Assembly (NCBI RefSeq): GCF_007752345.1
Contig: NZ_CP036299.1
Location: 4,932,001-4,996,000 of the forward strand
DNA length: 64,000 nucleotides
Reading direction: 5' to 3'
From: Planctopirus ephydatiae
GTDB lineage: Bacteria; Planctomycetota; Planctomycetia; Planctomycetales; Planctomycetaceae
Shown piece after piece: positions 26,870-34,631 of this stretch. The notes beneath the pieces are model-generated. The model did no database searches and was not told the DNA's origin. It saw only the letters and a list, made by a program, of their open reading frames with translations. Within the stretch, counting starts at the first letter, position 1; every line of letters starts with the position of its first letter. The translations under genes were made by a program, and so were the position numbers.

Positions 26870-28792
26870 TCAAACTCCTGTATCCGTCATCTCAGGAGTA
26901 TACTGCATGGCGACGATGCACAGATCATCGCGTTGCGAGCGATCATCGGCGAAGGCCTCAATCCTTTCGACCAGAGTGGCGACAAACTCGTCGGCCTTCC
27001 ATTCCCGCTCTTTGAGCATGGCGACAATCCGATCGCGACCGAACATTTCTTCTTCGGCATTCATAGCTTCGGTCACGCCATCGGTATAGATCACGATCAT
27101 TTCGCCGGGTTCGAGCTGGAACTCCAGTTCGTTATAAATGGTTTCGAGAGGGGCTAATCCCAAAGGCATTCCCGAAGCCTTCAAACCCAGCAGTTCGACC
27201 TCGCCTGATTCTCGTCGAATCAGCGGTAATAAATGGCCGGCATTTACAACCTTACCGGTGCCACTTTCGGGGCGGATAATCACCATCAGCATCGTCACAA
27301 AGCGATGCCCCAGCCCACCGGCACTCATTTCTCCATTGAGTGCCCGCATCACGTCCGGCCAATTCGCTTCGGCGATCACCCGGTAGCGAGTGGCTGCATA
27401 AAGCCTCGCCATGAGTAGTGCAGCCGGCACGCCTTTCCCCGCGACATCTGCAATCGCAACAGCCAGTTCATCACAGCCCGACTTCGGTGGCTGTGGTATA
27501 TAGTCGAAGTAATCACCCCCGACTTTACGGGCTGCTTCATAAAAGTCGGCGAAACTCCAGCCACGCAGGGTGGGCTTTGATGAGGGGAGAAATCCGAGTT
27601 GTACTTGTGCCGCAAACTGCAGTTCGCGATCCATCTCCCGCTGGCGCACCACGGCCTCGTGCATCGCGGCATTTTCCAGCGCTAACGTGACGGGCTTACT
27701 GACACTCACCAGCAATTCCAGATCTTCATCGCCAAATGGCTGCATGAGATCCAGCGTGCTTAATTGAATCACGCCTAAAGTCTGGGTGTTACTTCTCATT
27801 AATGGCACGCACATCACGGAGCGAATTTTCATCGAGGCCAGCGATTCACTCCGCTGAAATCGTCCATCTTCCGAAGCATCAGCCGAAAGTATGGCCTGCC
27901 CGGTTTCCAGGGCCTTGTTAATGATGGTCATGCTCACAGGGACGAATTCCTGCTGATCTCCCATCCGTGACCACGTCGCCCGGATGGCCAGCCGCTCTGC
28001 AGGATTGTGATCCCATGCAGGACTCCCCTCGGCTTCGTCGTCATTTCGCAAGAGGAAGAAGCCATACTCGGCTTGCGGGAAAATGCGAAATAACGCTCTC
28101 AGTACAGCCGGCAGAACATCCTCGATATCGAGCATGCCGCCCAATGCCGATGCAATTTCCAGAATCGACTTGAGCTTCACTTCCGGTCGGACGTTAATTC
28201 GAATGCCATGCCCTGTGGCTGCATCTAACGTCGAAATAATCGACGAACTGCCATCTTCGCCGCCCATTCCTGCGGAAGGTTCATCGCTGGTCTCGGGAAT
28301 CGTCTGTCGCCCGGCAGGCTTGGCGGATGTTCTACCACTTTCCGACCTGGCAATCTTTGAGCGACCAGATTCGGTCAGGTCGATCGATTCATTCGAAACA
28401 GAAGATAAGCCGCCCTGCTCTCCATCAGCAGATCGGCTGCCCAAATCTCGCGGCCTCATCCGGCGTGTCAACGGGCCAGCCTGAAACTCGAAGACGAAGT
28501 CACAGATTCGCAGAAGATCGCCATCCCTTAACTCGCGCGGGCCGGGGATCAATTCATGGTTGACGTGCGTTCCATTCAGACTGCGGAGATCTTCAACCCG
28601 ATATTGGCCATGCTCTCGCAGGATCTGTGCGTGATGCCGACTGACCGACTGGTGATCCAGCACGATCTGGCTTGTCGCGTGCCGACCCAGAATCATCCGA
28701 GGCTCGCGCAACTCGACGATCTGACCAACAACCGGCCCTTTAATGACCTTCAGACTGGCCACTCTCCATTGCTCCCGGGAACACTGCGACAA
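26870..28792 (-). CDS. FHA-GAF-SpoIIE protein phosphatase
   Basis: The 640-residue protein has an FHA domain (residues ~15-110; GRHATSQIVLDHQSVSRHH, SLNGTHVN), a Ser/Gly-rich linker, a GAF domain (~200-375) and a C-terminal PP2C-type SpoIIE phosphatase (~410-630) with the metal-binding aspartates in GGDYFDY, IADVAGKG and YTDGVTEA. FHA binds phosphothreonine peptides, so the protein can read a phospho-signal and then remove Ser/Thr phosphates, typically from anti-sigma antagonist proteins. It is cotranscribed with the downstream histidine kinase (7-base gap). No anti-sigma genes are nearby. Confidence 0.92.
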   Translation of the reverse strand: MSQCSREQWRVASLKVIKGPVVGQIVELREPRMILGRHATSQIVLDHQSVSRHHAQILREHGQYRVEDLRSLNGTHVNHELIPGPRELRDGDLLRICDFVFEFQAGPLTRRMRPRDLGSRSADGEQGGLSSVSNESIDLTESGRSKIARSESGRTSAKPAGRQTIPETSDEPSAGMGGEDGSSSIISTLDAATGHGIRINVRPEVKLKSILEIASALGGMLDIEDVLPAVLRALFRIFPQAEYGFFLLRNDDEAEGSPAWDHNPAERLAIRATWSRMGDQQEFVPVSMTIINKALETGQAILSADASEDGRFQRSESLASMKIRSVMCVPLMRSNTQTLGVIQLSTLDLMQPFGDEDLELLVSVSKPVTLALENAAMHEAVVRQREMDRELQFAAQVQLGFLPSSKPTLRGWSFADFYEAARKVGGDYFDYIPQPPKSGCDELAVAIADVAGKGVPAALLMARLYAATRYRVIAEANWPDVMRALNGEMSAGGLGHRFVTMLMVIIRPESGTGKVVNAGHLLPLIRRESGEVELLGLKASGMPLGLAPLETIYNELEFQLEPGEMIVIYTDGVTEAMNAEEEMFGRDRIVAMLKEREWKADEFVATLVERIEAFADDRSQRDDLCIVAMQYTPEMTDTGV

Positions 28793-28914
28793 CTCGACGG
28801 GTTCTGCCCATTTTGACTGCCTGCCACCTGACAGACTTCGACCTGTGGCAAAACGACTTGCATTAGATTAACCCAAAATGCCACTCAGAGGCAGTCCAAC
28901 TCGTGCCGCGACCT

Positions 28915-29607
28915 TCAATAAGCTACTTTCAGCTTCGAGTCGGCAATCAGCCAGCCCACTAAAAGACCGATGGCCGCCCCGGCCAGTACATCACTCGGAA
29001 AGTGAGAAAGCGATTGCACACGCTGCACTCCCACGAGGCATGCGAGGATCACAAACCAGGTTTCTCCTCGACGATACAGCGTCGAGAGGGCGACTGTCAG
29101 CCCGAAGGCTGTGGCGGTATGTCCCGAAGGGAAGCTGTGGCTGGCCACTTTTCCCTCCAGAAATGGGAGTACCGAGGTGATGGTTGTCGTGATTTCGACG
29201 TTCGCCAAATCCAGTTCGCGCGGTCTTTGCCGTTCGATCAACTGCTTGGCGACATCAGCAGTCAGCCCCGCTCCCAGCGATGCAGCCAATAGCCAGGGCA
29301 ACAGCCGCTTCTTCGCAGGATCCAGCACACCGACCGTCACAATAATCAGCAGCGTCCCAACCGCATGGCCATAATACTCGGCTGCTTCAAAAAACTCGCG
29401 GACGATCCCCGGTGCCCGGTGCGCATGCAACCACCTCGCCACTGGCAAATCCCACTGAAAGGCGAGCATCGCACCCGCCACCAGGGCCGCCAGCAGTGCC
29501 AATCGCTGCTGCCAGATTTTTTTGCCCGGTGATGATCCCCGTGGCCCTGACGCCGAGGCGAGAACTTCCCTGGCAACACTTTCACTCAATCCCGCGTCTC
29601 CCTCCAT
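28915..29607 (-). CDS. PAP2 superfamily membrane phosphatase
   Basis: The 230-residue protein has five or six transmembrane helices. The three PAP2 motifs are visible: KQLIERQRPRE, SFPSGHTATAFG and QRVQSLSHFPSDV, the last with QR where SR is usual. Such enzymes dephosphorylate phosphatidate, undecaprenyl pyrophosphate or lipid A; the sequence does not decide which. The N-terminal ~30 residues before the first helix are unconserved, and translation could begin at an internal codon. It stands alone before the tRNA-Ser on the opposite strand. Confidence 0.9.
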   Translation of the reverse strand: MEGDAGLSESVAREVLASASGPRGSSPGKKIWQQRLALLAALVAGAMLAFQWDLPVARWLHAHRAPGIVREFFEAAEYYGHAVGTLLIIVTVGVLDPAKKRLLPWLLAASLGAGLTADVAKQLIERQRPRELDLANVEITTTITSVLPFLEGKVASHSFPSGHTATAFGLTVALSTLYRRGETWFVILACLVGVQRVQSLSHFPSDVLAGAAIGLLVGWLIADSKLKVAY

Positions 29608-29911
29608 CCCTGGTCAACCTGGCCATGGGTCAGCCGCAAACATCCAGCAGCACGGCGTAACTCTTTTCGCCGCAAGTCACTTCGTGGAAAAGAGCCTATC
29701 AGAAATCAGGCCCCGGCACGAACGAATCTCAGTCTTCCTCATCGAACAAGGGAGTATCAAGCCTGCCGGGTTTGCGGATTCTACCGCGAGCAGGGATTTC
29801 TGCCGACCGCAGCTTTCGAGAGGAAACCGGCCCCTAGGCCACTCTCTTGCCACGGAATCGGTTTTCGTTAGACTATGTTTATCGGTGGGGCGACCACTTC
29901 CCGCCGATGCT
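29608..29911. other. Intergenic upstream of tRNA-Ser
   Basis: About 300 bases between the divergent PAP2 gene and the tRNA gene. Besides the candidate promoter at 29847-29876, I see nothing. Confidence 0.4.
29847..29876 (+). promoter_or_regulatory. Candidate sigma-70 promoter for tRNA-Ser
   Basis: TTGCCA (29847-29852) and TAGACT (29869-29874) are separated by 16 bases, placing transcription start about 30 bases before the tRNA. The -10 could alternatively be GACTAT with 18 bases. Confidence 0.35.
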
Positions 29912-30000
29912 GGAGAGGTGGCTGAGTGGTCGATAGCACCGCTTTGCTAAAGCGGCGTGGGAGTCAAATCCTACCGCGGGTTCGAATCCCGCCCTCTCCG
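29912..30000 (+). tRNA. tRNA-Ser (anticodon GCU)
   Basis: The gene is 89 bases long. The acceptor arms GGAGAGG (29912-29918) and CCTCTCC (29993-29999) pair fully, with G as discriminator. The anticodon loop TTGCTAA sits on a five-pair stem CCGCT/AGCGG, giving anticodon GCT for AGC/AGU serine codons. A long variable arm (GTGGGAGTCAAATCCTACC region) and a T-arm with GTTCGAATC confirm a class II serine tRNA. CCA is not encoded. A terminator follows at once. The cassette-type accessory region begins just downstream, and tRNA-Ser genes are common boundaries of genomic islands. Confidence 0.97.
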
Positions 30001-30018
30001 CTTGCCGCAAAGCCAAAG

Positions 30019-30048
30019 CTCTTCGATATTTCCATCGAAGAGTTTTTT
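30019..30048 (+). terminator. Rho-independent terminator after tRNA-Ser
   Basis: The nine-base arms CTCTTCGAT (30019-30027) and ATCGAAGAG (30034-30042) with a six-base loop are followed by a run of Ts. Confidence 0.9.
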
Positions 30049-30179
30049 CGTTTTTCGGGTGATTGCTGGCTCTCAATATCAGGTTCACCCAGCCTGACCT
30101 TGGCAAACGATGCTCAGAGGATCGTGCCCTCGTTCTCATCGCGATGTCGAAAATGCGGCATAGCCCGGGTGCCGGGTGC

Positions 30180-30316
30180 GGTGTAGCATGGAATGACTAC
30201 GGGCGATCCGTCACAACTCGTTTGAGATAACACGCATCGAGATTGATAAGTGCATGCCGCACCGACGATTTGCGGCAATGTTTCACCGCACTTCGGCGGT
30301 CGAATACCTGTTAGGC
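30180..30316 (+). other. attC-like site before cassette a
   Basis: The element ends in the core GTTAGGC (30310-30316), which fits GTTRRRY. An imperfect hairpin with arms CCGACGATTTGCGG and CCGCACTTCGGCGG lies just inside (mispaired at three positions). I cannot place a clear R'' box on its left, so it may be an attI-like or decayed attC. It aligns with the element at 33916-34052 (GCGGTGTAGCATGG, CTCGTTTGAG, GTCGAAT.CCTGTT shared). Confidence 0.5.
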
Positions 30317-30333
30317 TGAGCGGAGACGGGCGA

Positions 30334-30567
30334 ATGACGGCGATTCAGGCATCACTGCTGTTCCGGTCGCTGGCCGCACAACACCCTGGTGTTGAGTTGT
30401 GGCCCGACACGGACGCACCGGACAAATGCGCGGAGTACTGCTCTGTGGTGTCACGGTTCGGTGATGGCAATGTTCGCATACTGGCTTATTTGCGGTTTCG
30501 TGATAGCCGGCTAGAGCGACGGACCTACGACGACGCCGGCGATGACCTATGGGTGCCGGTAGAATAG
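30334..30567 (+). CDS. Cassette a: small hypothetical protein
   Basis: About 77 residues from the ATG at 30334 (MTAIQASLLFRSLAAQ), 17 bases after the core site GTTAGGC. It is soluble and mixed alpha/beta (EYCSVVSRFGDGNVRILAYL), and I do not recognise a family. An upstream in-frame ATG at 30250 lies inside the recombination-site element and is unlikely. The stop at 30565-30567 precedes the attC site by eight bases, the compact layout typical of integron cassettes. Confidence 0.65.
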   Translation: MTAIQASLLFRSLAAQHPGVELWPDTDAPDKCAEYCSVVSRFGDGNVRILAYLRFRDSRLERRTYDDAGDDLWVPVE

Positions 30568-30575
30568 CGATCCAC

Positions 30576-30664
30576 ACCTAACAAGAAAATGCACCCGACA
30601 ACCGTGTCACGTCGGGCAAAATGGAACACCCGCTCACGGTTGCGGGTGACTACTGACGTTAGGC
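30576..30664 (+). other. attC recombination site of cassette a
   Basis: R'' ACCTAAC (30576-30582) and R' GTTAGGC (30658-30664) frame an 89-base site. Inside, CACCCG (30592-30597) plus CAACCGTG (30599-30606) pairs completely with CACGGTTG plus CGGGTG (30635-30648), leaving a single unpaired A at 30598. A long hairpin with an extrahelical base between R boxes is the structural hallmark of attC sites, which integrases recognise as folded single strands. Crossover would fall between G and TT of GTTAGGC. Confidence 0.8.
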
Positions 30665-30679
30665 GTCACAAGCAAAATC

Positions 30680-32092
30680 ATGCCCATCACCACCTTCCAA
30701 ATATCCGAGAAACAACGAGATCAACTACTGTTTCGTGAGGAGTCGCACTTTTGTGACTTGAAGTCAAGAGAAATTGCGCCGGGCAAACTAACAAAGTCAA
30801 TTGCAGCGTTTGCAAACGCAGATGGCGGCGAGTTATTCATCGGCATATCAGAGGACAAGACCACAGGGGTGAGGACCTGGACCGGCTTCGAGAGCCTCGA
30901 AGCCGCCAATGGACATATCCAACCTTTTGAGAAGCTTTTCCCGCTTGGCACAGATTTTGACTACAGCTTTTTGTACTGTGAATCCGCGCCAGGCCTCGTG
31001 CTTCAGGTTCAAATCCGAAAGACACAGGAAATTAAACGCGCAACCGACGGGGAGGTTTACTTACGTCGAGGCGCTCAAAATCTGCCCATCAATACAACCG
31101 AAGGCCTTCGCCACCTGGAGTACACGAAGGGTCTAGCATCCTTTGAGAACGAGCTGGTGGATGTTCCAATCGATATAATCGAAAACTCTCTACCTACACT
31201 TGAATTCATGCTGGGGGTTGTTCCCGCTGCTGAGCCTGGACCATGGCTCGCAAAGCAGTGGCTAATTAGAAATGGCAAGCCTACCGTCGCAGGTCTTCTT
31301 CTCTTTGCTGAATCTCCGCAAGCAATTCTCGCCAAGCGTTCCGGCATAAAGATTTATAGACACAAAACCCGCGAAGCAGAAGGTACTCGTGAAACCCTCG
31401 CTTTTACACCAATTACAATCGAGGGGAATCTCTATTCACAGATACATGCTGCAGTATCCCGTACGACTGCCGTAGTTGAAGACATCAAGCGACTTGGCGA
31501 AGAAACATTAGAACAGGTTCAATATCCGAGTGAAGCTCTGCACGAGATCATAACAAACGCTGTCCTCCATCGCGACTACAGTATAGCAGATGACATACAT
31601 ATTCGTATCTTCGACAATCGGGTTGATGTTGAAAGTCCAGGTCGCTTTCCTGCGCACATAACAGTTGAAAACATTCTTGCCGAACGCTTTTCGAGAAACG
31701 GAACAATTGTGCGCATTATCAACAAGTTCCCAGATCCGCCGAATCAAGATGTGGGCGAAGGGCTGAACACGGCATTCGCAGCTATGCGCCAGATTGGTCT
31801 TAAGCCTCCGCGTATCGAAGAACGACCAAACTCCGTTCTTGTTTCACTTAAGCACGAGCCTCTTGCTTCGCCTGAACAACTCATACTGGAATTTCTTGAG
31901 AAGAACGACTCTATTCGTAATCGACAAGCCAGAGACATCTGCAATATAGGGGCCGACTACATAATCAAGCGAATATTTGGGCTGCTCGGCGATCGGGGAC
32001 TAATTGAACAAATACCTGGGACAGACAGAAGTACAACGGCATATCGGCGCGGACGGAACTTCTCGAGTTGGCGCAATGAACCCCCGCAGTGA
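30680..32092 (+). CDS. Cassette b: AlbA/Schlafen-type ATP-binding protein
   Basis: The 470-residue protein has an N-terminal AlbA_2 (divergent AAA-4/Schlafen-like) domain (FREESHFCDLKSREI, IAAFANADGGELFIGI, VYLRRGAQN), a central region, a GHKL-like ATPase segment (EALHEIITNAVLHRDYS, RIFDNRVDVESPGRF, NVGEGL-like QDVGEGLNTA) and a C-terminal winged-helix-like end. Related proteins are annotated as putative transcriptional regulators or RecG-like, and some belong to defence loci. The coding DNA is visibly AT-richer than its surroundings (25 of 60 bases G/C in one sampled line). Its 5' TTAGGCGTCAC is matched by GTGACGCCTAA(A)C at its stop, the cassette signature. Confidence 0.85.
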   Translation: MPITTFQISEKQRDQLLFREESHFCDLKSREIAPGKLTKSIAAFANADGGELFIGISEDKTTGVRTWTGFESLEAANGHIQPFEKLFPLGTDFDYSFLYCESAPGLVLQVQIRKTQEIKRATDGEVYLRRGAQNLPINTTEGLRHLEYTKGLASFENELVDVPIDIIENSLPTLEFMLGVVPAAEPGPWLAKQWLIRNGKPTVAGLLLFAESPQAILAKRSGIKIYRHKTREAEGTRETLAFTPITIEGNLYSQIHAAVSRTTAVVEDIKRLGEETLEQVQYPSEALHEIITNAVLHRDYSIADDIHIRIFDNRVDVESPGRFPAHITVENILAERFSRNGTIVRIINKFPDPPNQDVGEGLNTAFAAMRQIGLKPPRIEERPNSVLVSLKHEPLASPEQLILEFLEKNDSIRNRQARDICNIGADYIIKRIFGLLGDRGLIEQIPGTDRSTTAYRRGRNFSSWRNEPPQ

Positions 32093-32093
32093 C

Positions 32094-32205
32094 GCCTAAA
32101 CATTCGCTAAACTGAGCCCATTGCGGCAAGCGGATGAAGGCGCTTCATTTCATTCTGTGCCTTTATCCGTATGCCGCAACGGTTCGGGTAGCTCAAACGT
32201 TTGTC
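32094..32205 (+). other. Probable attC site of cassette b
   Basis: R''-like GCCTAAAC (32094-32101) overlaps the gene's 3' end. A strong hairpin follows: TTGCGGCA (32121-32128) and CGGATGAAGGC (32131-32141) pair with GCCTTTATCCG (32159-32169) and TGCCGCAA (32172-32179), with one G-T wobble and a two-base internal loop. The outer arms TGAGC and GCTCA continue it. The right end GTTTGTC (32199-32205) departs from GTTRRRY, so the site may be degenerate. Confidence 0.55.
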
Positions 32206-32639
32206 TTCGGCAGATTGTGGCAAGATCAAATGCGACAGCGGTGGGGGGATTCGGCAGGGTGGCCCAGACGTGGCTTTGAACGTCTGGGTGACGAAAGTCA
32301 CAAGAAATAGCCTGCAAAACTCCGCATGGTCACGGTGAATCTCAGGGTGGCCCCGGTTGAAACTCTGATTTCTACCGGGGTGGCAAAGACACACAAGGTT
32401 TGATTCCCCGTCAACGAAGGCAGTTCTTATTCAGCCTCATTTCATGCAGGAAACGAGAGTCACTTGCTGGCTGATGCCTTCAACCTCTCCTGCCTGCGGC
32501 CCACAGGTAGCTCGAAGACGAACAACCTGTGCCACTCCGCCGCAACTCGCTGGTAAAGTTGAGATTGATAAGTGAAATGGGTCTGGTAGTCTCAGTGCAG
32601 TTTCTTTTGACAAAGAGAGTTCGTCGATAAGAGAGCAGA
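32206..32639. repeat. Gene-free stretch with two hairpin repeats
   Basis: Two units both begin CAGGGTGGCCC. The first has arms CCCAGACGT (32263-32271) and ACGTCTGGG (32280-32288). The second has CCCCGGT (32351-32357) and ACCGGGG (32374-32380) and recurs at 33682-33712 and, degenerate, at 38683-38710. I see no gene here. Confidence 0.6.
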
Positions 32640-33044
32640 ATGTTTGGCATTAGCTACCGATGCGATTCCTGCGACTTTACGTTCTGCTCGGGATGGTCGC
32701 ATCACTCTGCTGGGCAACATGTGGTGTGCAGCAACTGCGCCGCTCACTTCATTCTTGGCGAAGGCCAATCAGAATGGGGCGCGAAAATTGGTGAGCAACT
32801 TCAATTGCTTACGATTAATGGCGAACATGATGTGCCAACCGGCGTCTTTGTTATGGTGCTGGAAAGGAATTCGGAGAACGCAAACCTACCGGAACAGGAT
32901 GGCGTTTCGCGATTGGCGTTTGATCCTGTTTCGTGTCCCCATTGTGAAAGTCTTGACTCGCTGAGACAGTGGTTCGACGAGAATGCTTCATGCCCAAAAT
33001 GCAGCTCTGGGACAGTACACCGCCATGGTTCATGTATATACTAA
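32640..33044 (+). CDS. Zinc-ribbon hypothetical protein
   Basis: The 134-residue protein contains four CxxC knuckles (CDSCDF, CSNCAA, CPHCES and CPKCSS), so it probably binds two zinc ions, one at each end. The middle (LQLLTINGEHDVPTGVFVMV) is beta-rich. No catalytic motif was seen. It lies in the accessory region on the same strand as the cassettes, but I could not define R boxes around it, so whether it is a cassette is open. Confidence 0.65.
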   Translation: MFGISYRCDSCDFTFCSGWSHHSAGQHVVCSNCAAHFILGEGQSEWGAKIGEQLQLLTINGEHDVPTGVFVMVLERNSENANLPEQDGVSRLAFDPVSCPHCESLDSLRQWFDENASCPKCSSGTVHRHGSCIY

Positions 33045-33190
33045 GCGACGGACCTGGCATTGCATTTGACCGAGGGTCGGAAAGTGAACTCAGACGTTCG
33101 TAAGGTCCATTTGCCATCCTCAACGTATTTTCTTTTGATAAACAGTTTAAAGCTGCACCACCCGTCACTGCCTAAATTTAAACTAAAACC

Positions 33191-33628
33191 ATGCAAGACT
33201 CACGAACCCTTTCCACCTCACGAGTGCTTCCCTATTCACCGGAGGCGATCTTCTCGGCATTTGCATCGGCGCCGGTGCTGGCATCGTGGTGGGGGCCCGA
33301 TGGATTTACAAACACGTTCGATGTATTTGACTTCGTCGTGGGTGGCAATTGGATCTTTACCATGCATGGGCTGGATGGTACCAACTACGCCAATACGAGC
33401 TACTTCGAGGCACTTGAGCCGGGCAAACTCGTTGTCATTCGGCATGACTGTCCGCCCTACTTCACACTCACGGTGCGCCTGTCAAAAGTCGATGGAGGCA
33501 CGAACCTGACATGGGAACAAACCTTTGATGACGCAGCGACAGCTCAAGCCGTCAAAGCCAGAGTGGGAACTGCGAACGAAGAGAACCTAAACCGACTCAC
33601 TCTCGCACTTGGCCAGGGAACCCAATGA
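33191..33628 (+). CDS. SRPBCC (AHSA1-type) domain protein
   Basis: The 145-residue protein fits the SRPBCC/START-like AHSA1 family: the start RVLPYSPEAIFSAFASAPVL, then WWGPDGFTNTF, GGNWIFTMHG, ELEPGKLV-type sequence (ALEPGKLVVIRHD) and LTWEQTF. These single-domain proteins bind hydrophobic ligands; the ligand is unknown. It is on the plus strand in the accessory region, 146 bases after the zinc-ribbon gene. Confidence 0.9.
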   Translation: MQDSRTLSTSRVLPYSPEAIFSAFASAPVLASWWGPDGFTNTFDVFDFVVGGNWIFTMHGLDGTNYANTSYFEALEPGKLVVIRHDCPPYFTLTVRLSKVDGGTNLTWEQTFDDAATAQAVKARVGTANEENLNRLTLALGQGTQ

Positions 33629-33915
33629 TTCGCCAATGGATGAGTGAAGTGCAATACCTCGCGCAGTTACCGTCTGATGGCCCCCGGTTGAGTTCTTTCA
33701 TTTCTACCGGGGTCATTAAGCAACAGGAGGCATGAATTTCCGGTCAAAGGCAATGTGATTCAGTTGGATTTCTTATGAGGAATGGGGCGGTTTTCTGTGG
33801 GTACTGGAAACTCCGCCGCCTGAGGCATACAGGAAGCGAGCCGATGAGCCATGTCTGTTTTACGGGGTCAGATCGCGATTGTGATGGCTGCGGTATCGCA
33901 CCGGAGCCGCTTGCG
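33629..33915. repeat. Gene-free stretch with dispersed repeat, copy at 33680-33811
   Basis: From about 33680 to 33811 the sequence aligns with 38682-38812 (both contain a hairpin ending TTCTACCG, then AGTTGGATTTC, ATGAGG, ATGGGG and GGTACTGGAA). I see no gene. The copies look decayed rather than recent. Confidence 0.6.
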
Positions 33916-34052
33916 GTGTAGCATGGGATGGCAAAGGGCGATTCGTCGCACCTCGTTTGAGCTGCTGACGCTTCAAAATTGATACATCCATACGACACGG
34001 CCAAATCGCAGTTAGATTCTACCGCAGTTTGGCCGTCGAATGCCTGTTCGGC
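33916..34052 (+). other. attC-like site before cassette d
   Basis: This is homologous to the element at 30180-30316. A hairpin with arms CGACACGGCCAAA and TTTGGCCGTCG (two unpaired bases) sits inside and the element ends in GTTCGGC (34046-34052). That core departs from GTTRRRY at one base, but its complement GCCGAAC appears exactly at the 3' end of the next gene, as expected for a cassette boundary. Confidence 0.55.
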
Positions 34053-34071
34053 AGCAGACGAAACGCAGGAC

Positions 34072-34524
34072 ATGACCACACTCCCAAACGATCTAACCGA
34101 ATTCCTCGCCGCAAAGCGTCAACTTGAGTATGCAGCGAGTGAATGCGAATGTGGCCAAATCATTCTGTTGCCACTCGGGAAACACGAATTGGGCGAAGTG
34201 TGGGTTGATGGTGAATCATTGCACAACGTTGCGCCCGATCCACACAAAGGTGTTGAAGGGTACTACGCTGTTCCAGCCGTCAATTTGGTAGAGAGTTGTG
34301 ACGGCTACGATCCAGAGCACATACTCTCGTGGATTCCCGACTCTAATCTCTACATTTCGTGGGACTGCGATCATTGGGCAATTACAATGTTTCCGTCCGT
34401 CACTTGGCGTCGAATTGCCGAATCTCCATTACGATATATCAACGCCCAATGGGAATTTCCATCCGTTGGACAGCCACTAATTCCTTGGCCCAAGTATCCA
34501 TTTAAGGAAGGCCGTCCGTTCTGA
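34072..34524 (+). CDS. Cassette d: hypothetical protein
   Basis: About 150 residues from the ATG at 34072 (MTTLPNDLTEFLAAKRQ), 20 bases after the core site. The protein is soluble, Trp-rich (SWDCDHWAITMFPSVTWRR) and mixed alpha/beta, with an N-terminal helix (LAAKRQLEY) like small immunity-type or SMI1-like proteins, though I cannot establish a family. The in-frame ATG at 33979 lies in the recombination element. Cassette boundaries are GTTCGGC and GCCGAAC. Confidence 0.65.
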   Translation: MTTLPNDLTEFLAAKRQLEYAASECECGQIILLPLGKHELGEVWVDGESLHNVAPDPHKGVEGYYAVPAVNLVESCDGYDPEHILSWIPDSNLYISWDCDHWAITMFPSVTWRRIAESPLRYINAQWEFPSVGQPLIPWPKYPFKEGRPF

Positions 34525-34546
34525 AAATACTCGGCTGACAAGAATT

Positions 34547-34628
34547 GCCGAACAAGGCGGTCAACGTGAGCGGGGAATTGTGAGATCAATTATTCTTGCC
34601 CGCCGCCGGGTGATGGGAGCCGTTATCC
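34547..34628 (+). other. attC recombination site of cassette d
   Basis: R'' GCCGAAC (34547-34553) is the exact complement of the core GTTCGGC that starts this cassette. R' GTTATCC (34622-34628) ends the 82-base site. The inner arms around GAGCGGG and CCCGCCGCC form an imperfect hairpin. The site closes four bases before the next gene's ATG. Confidence 0.7.
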
Positions 34629-34631
34629 ACC

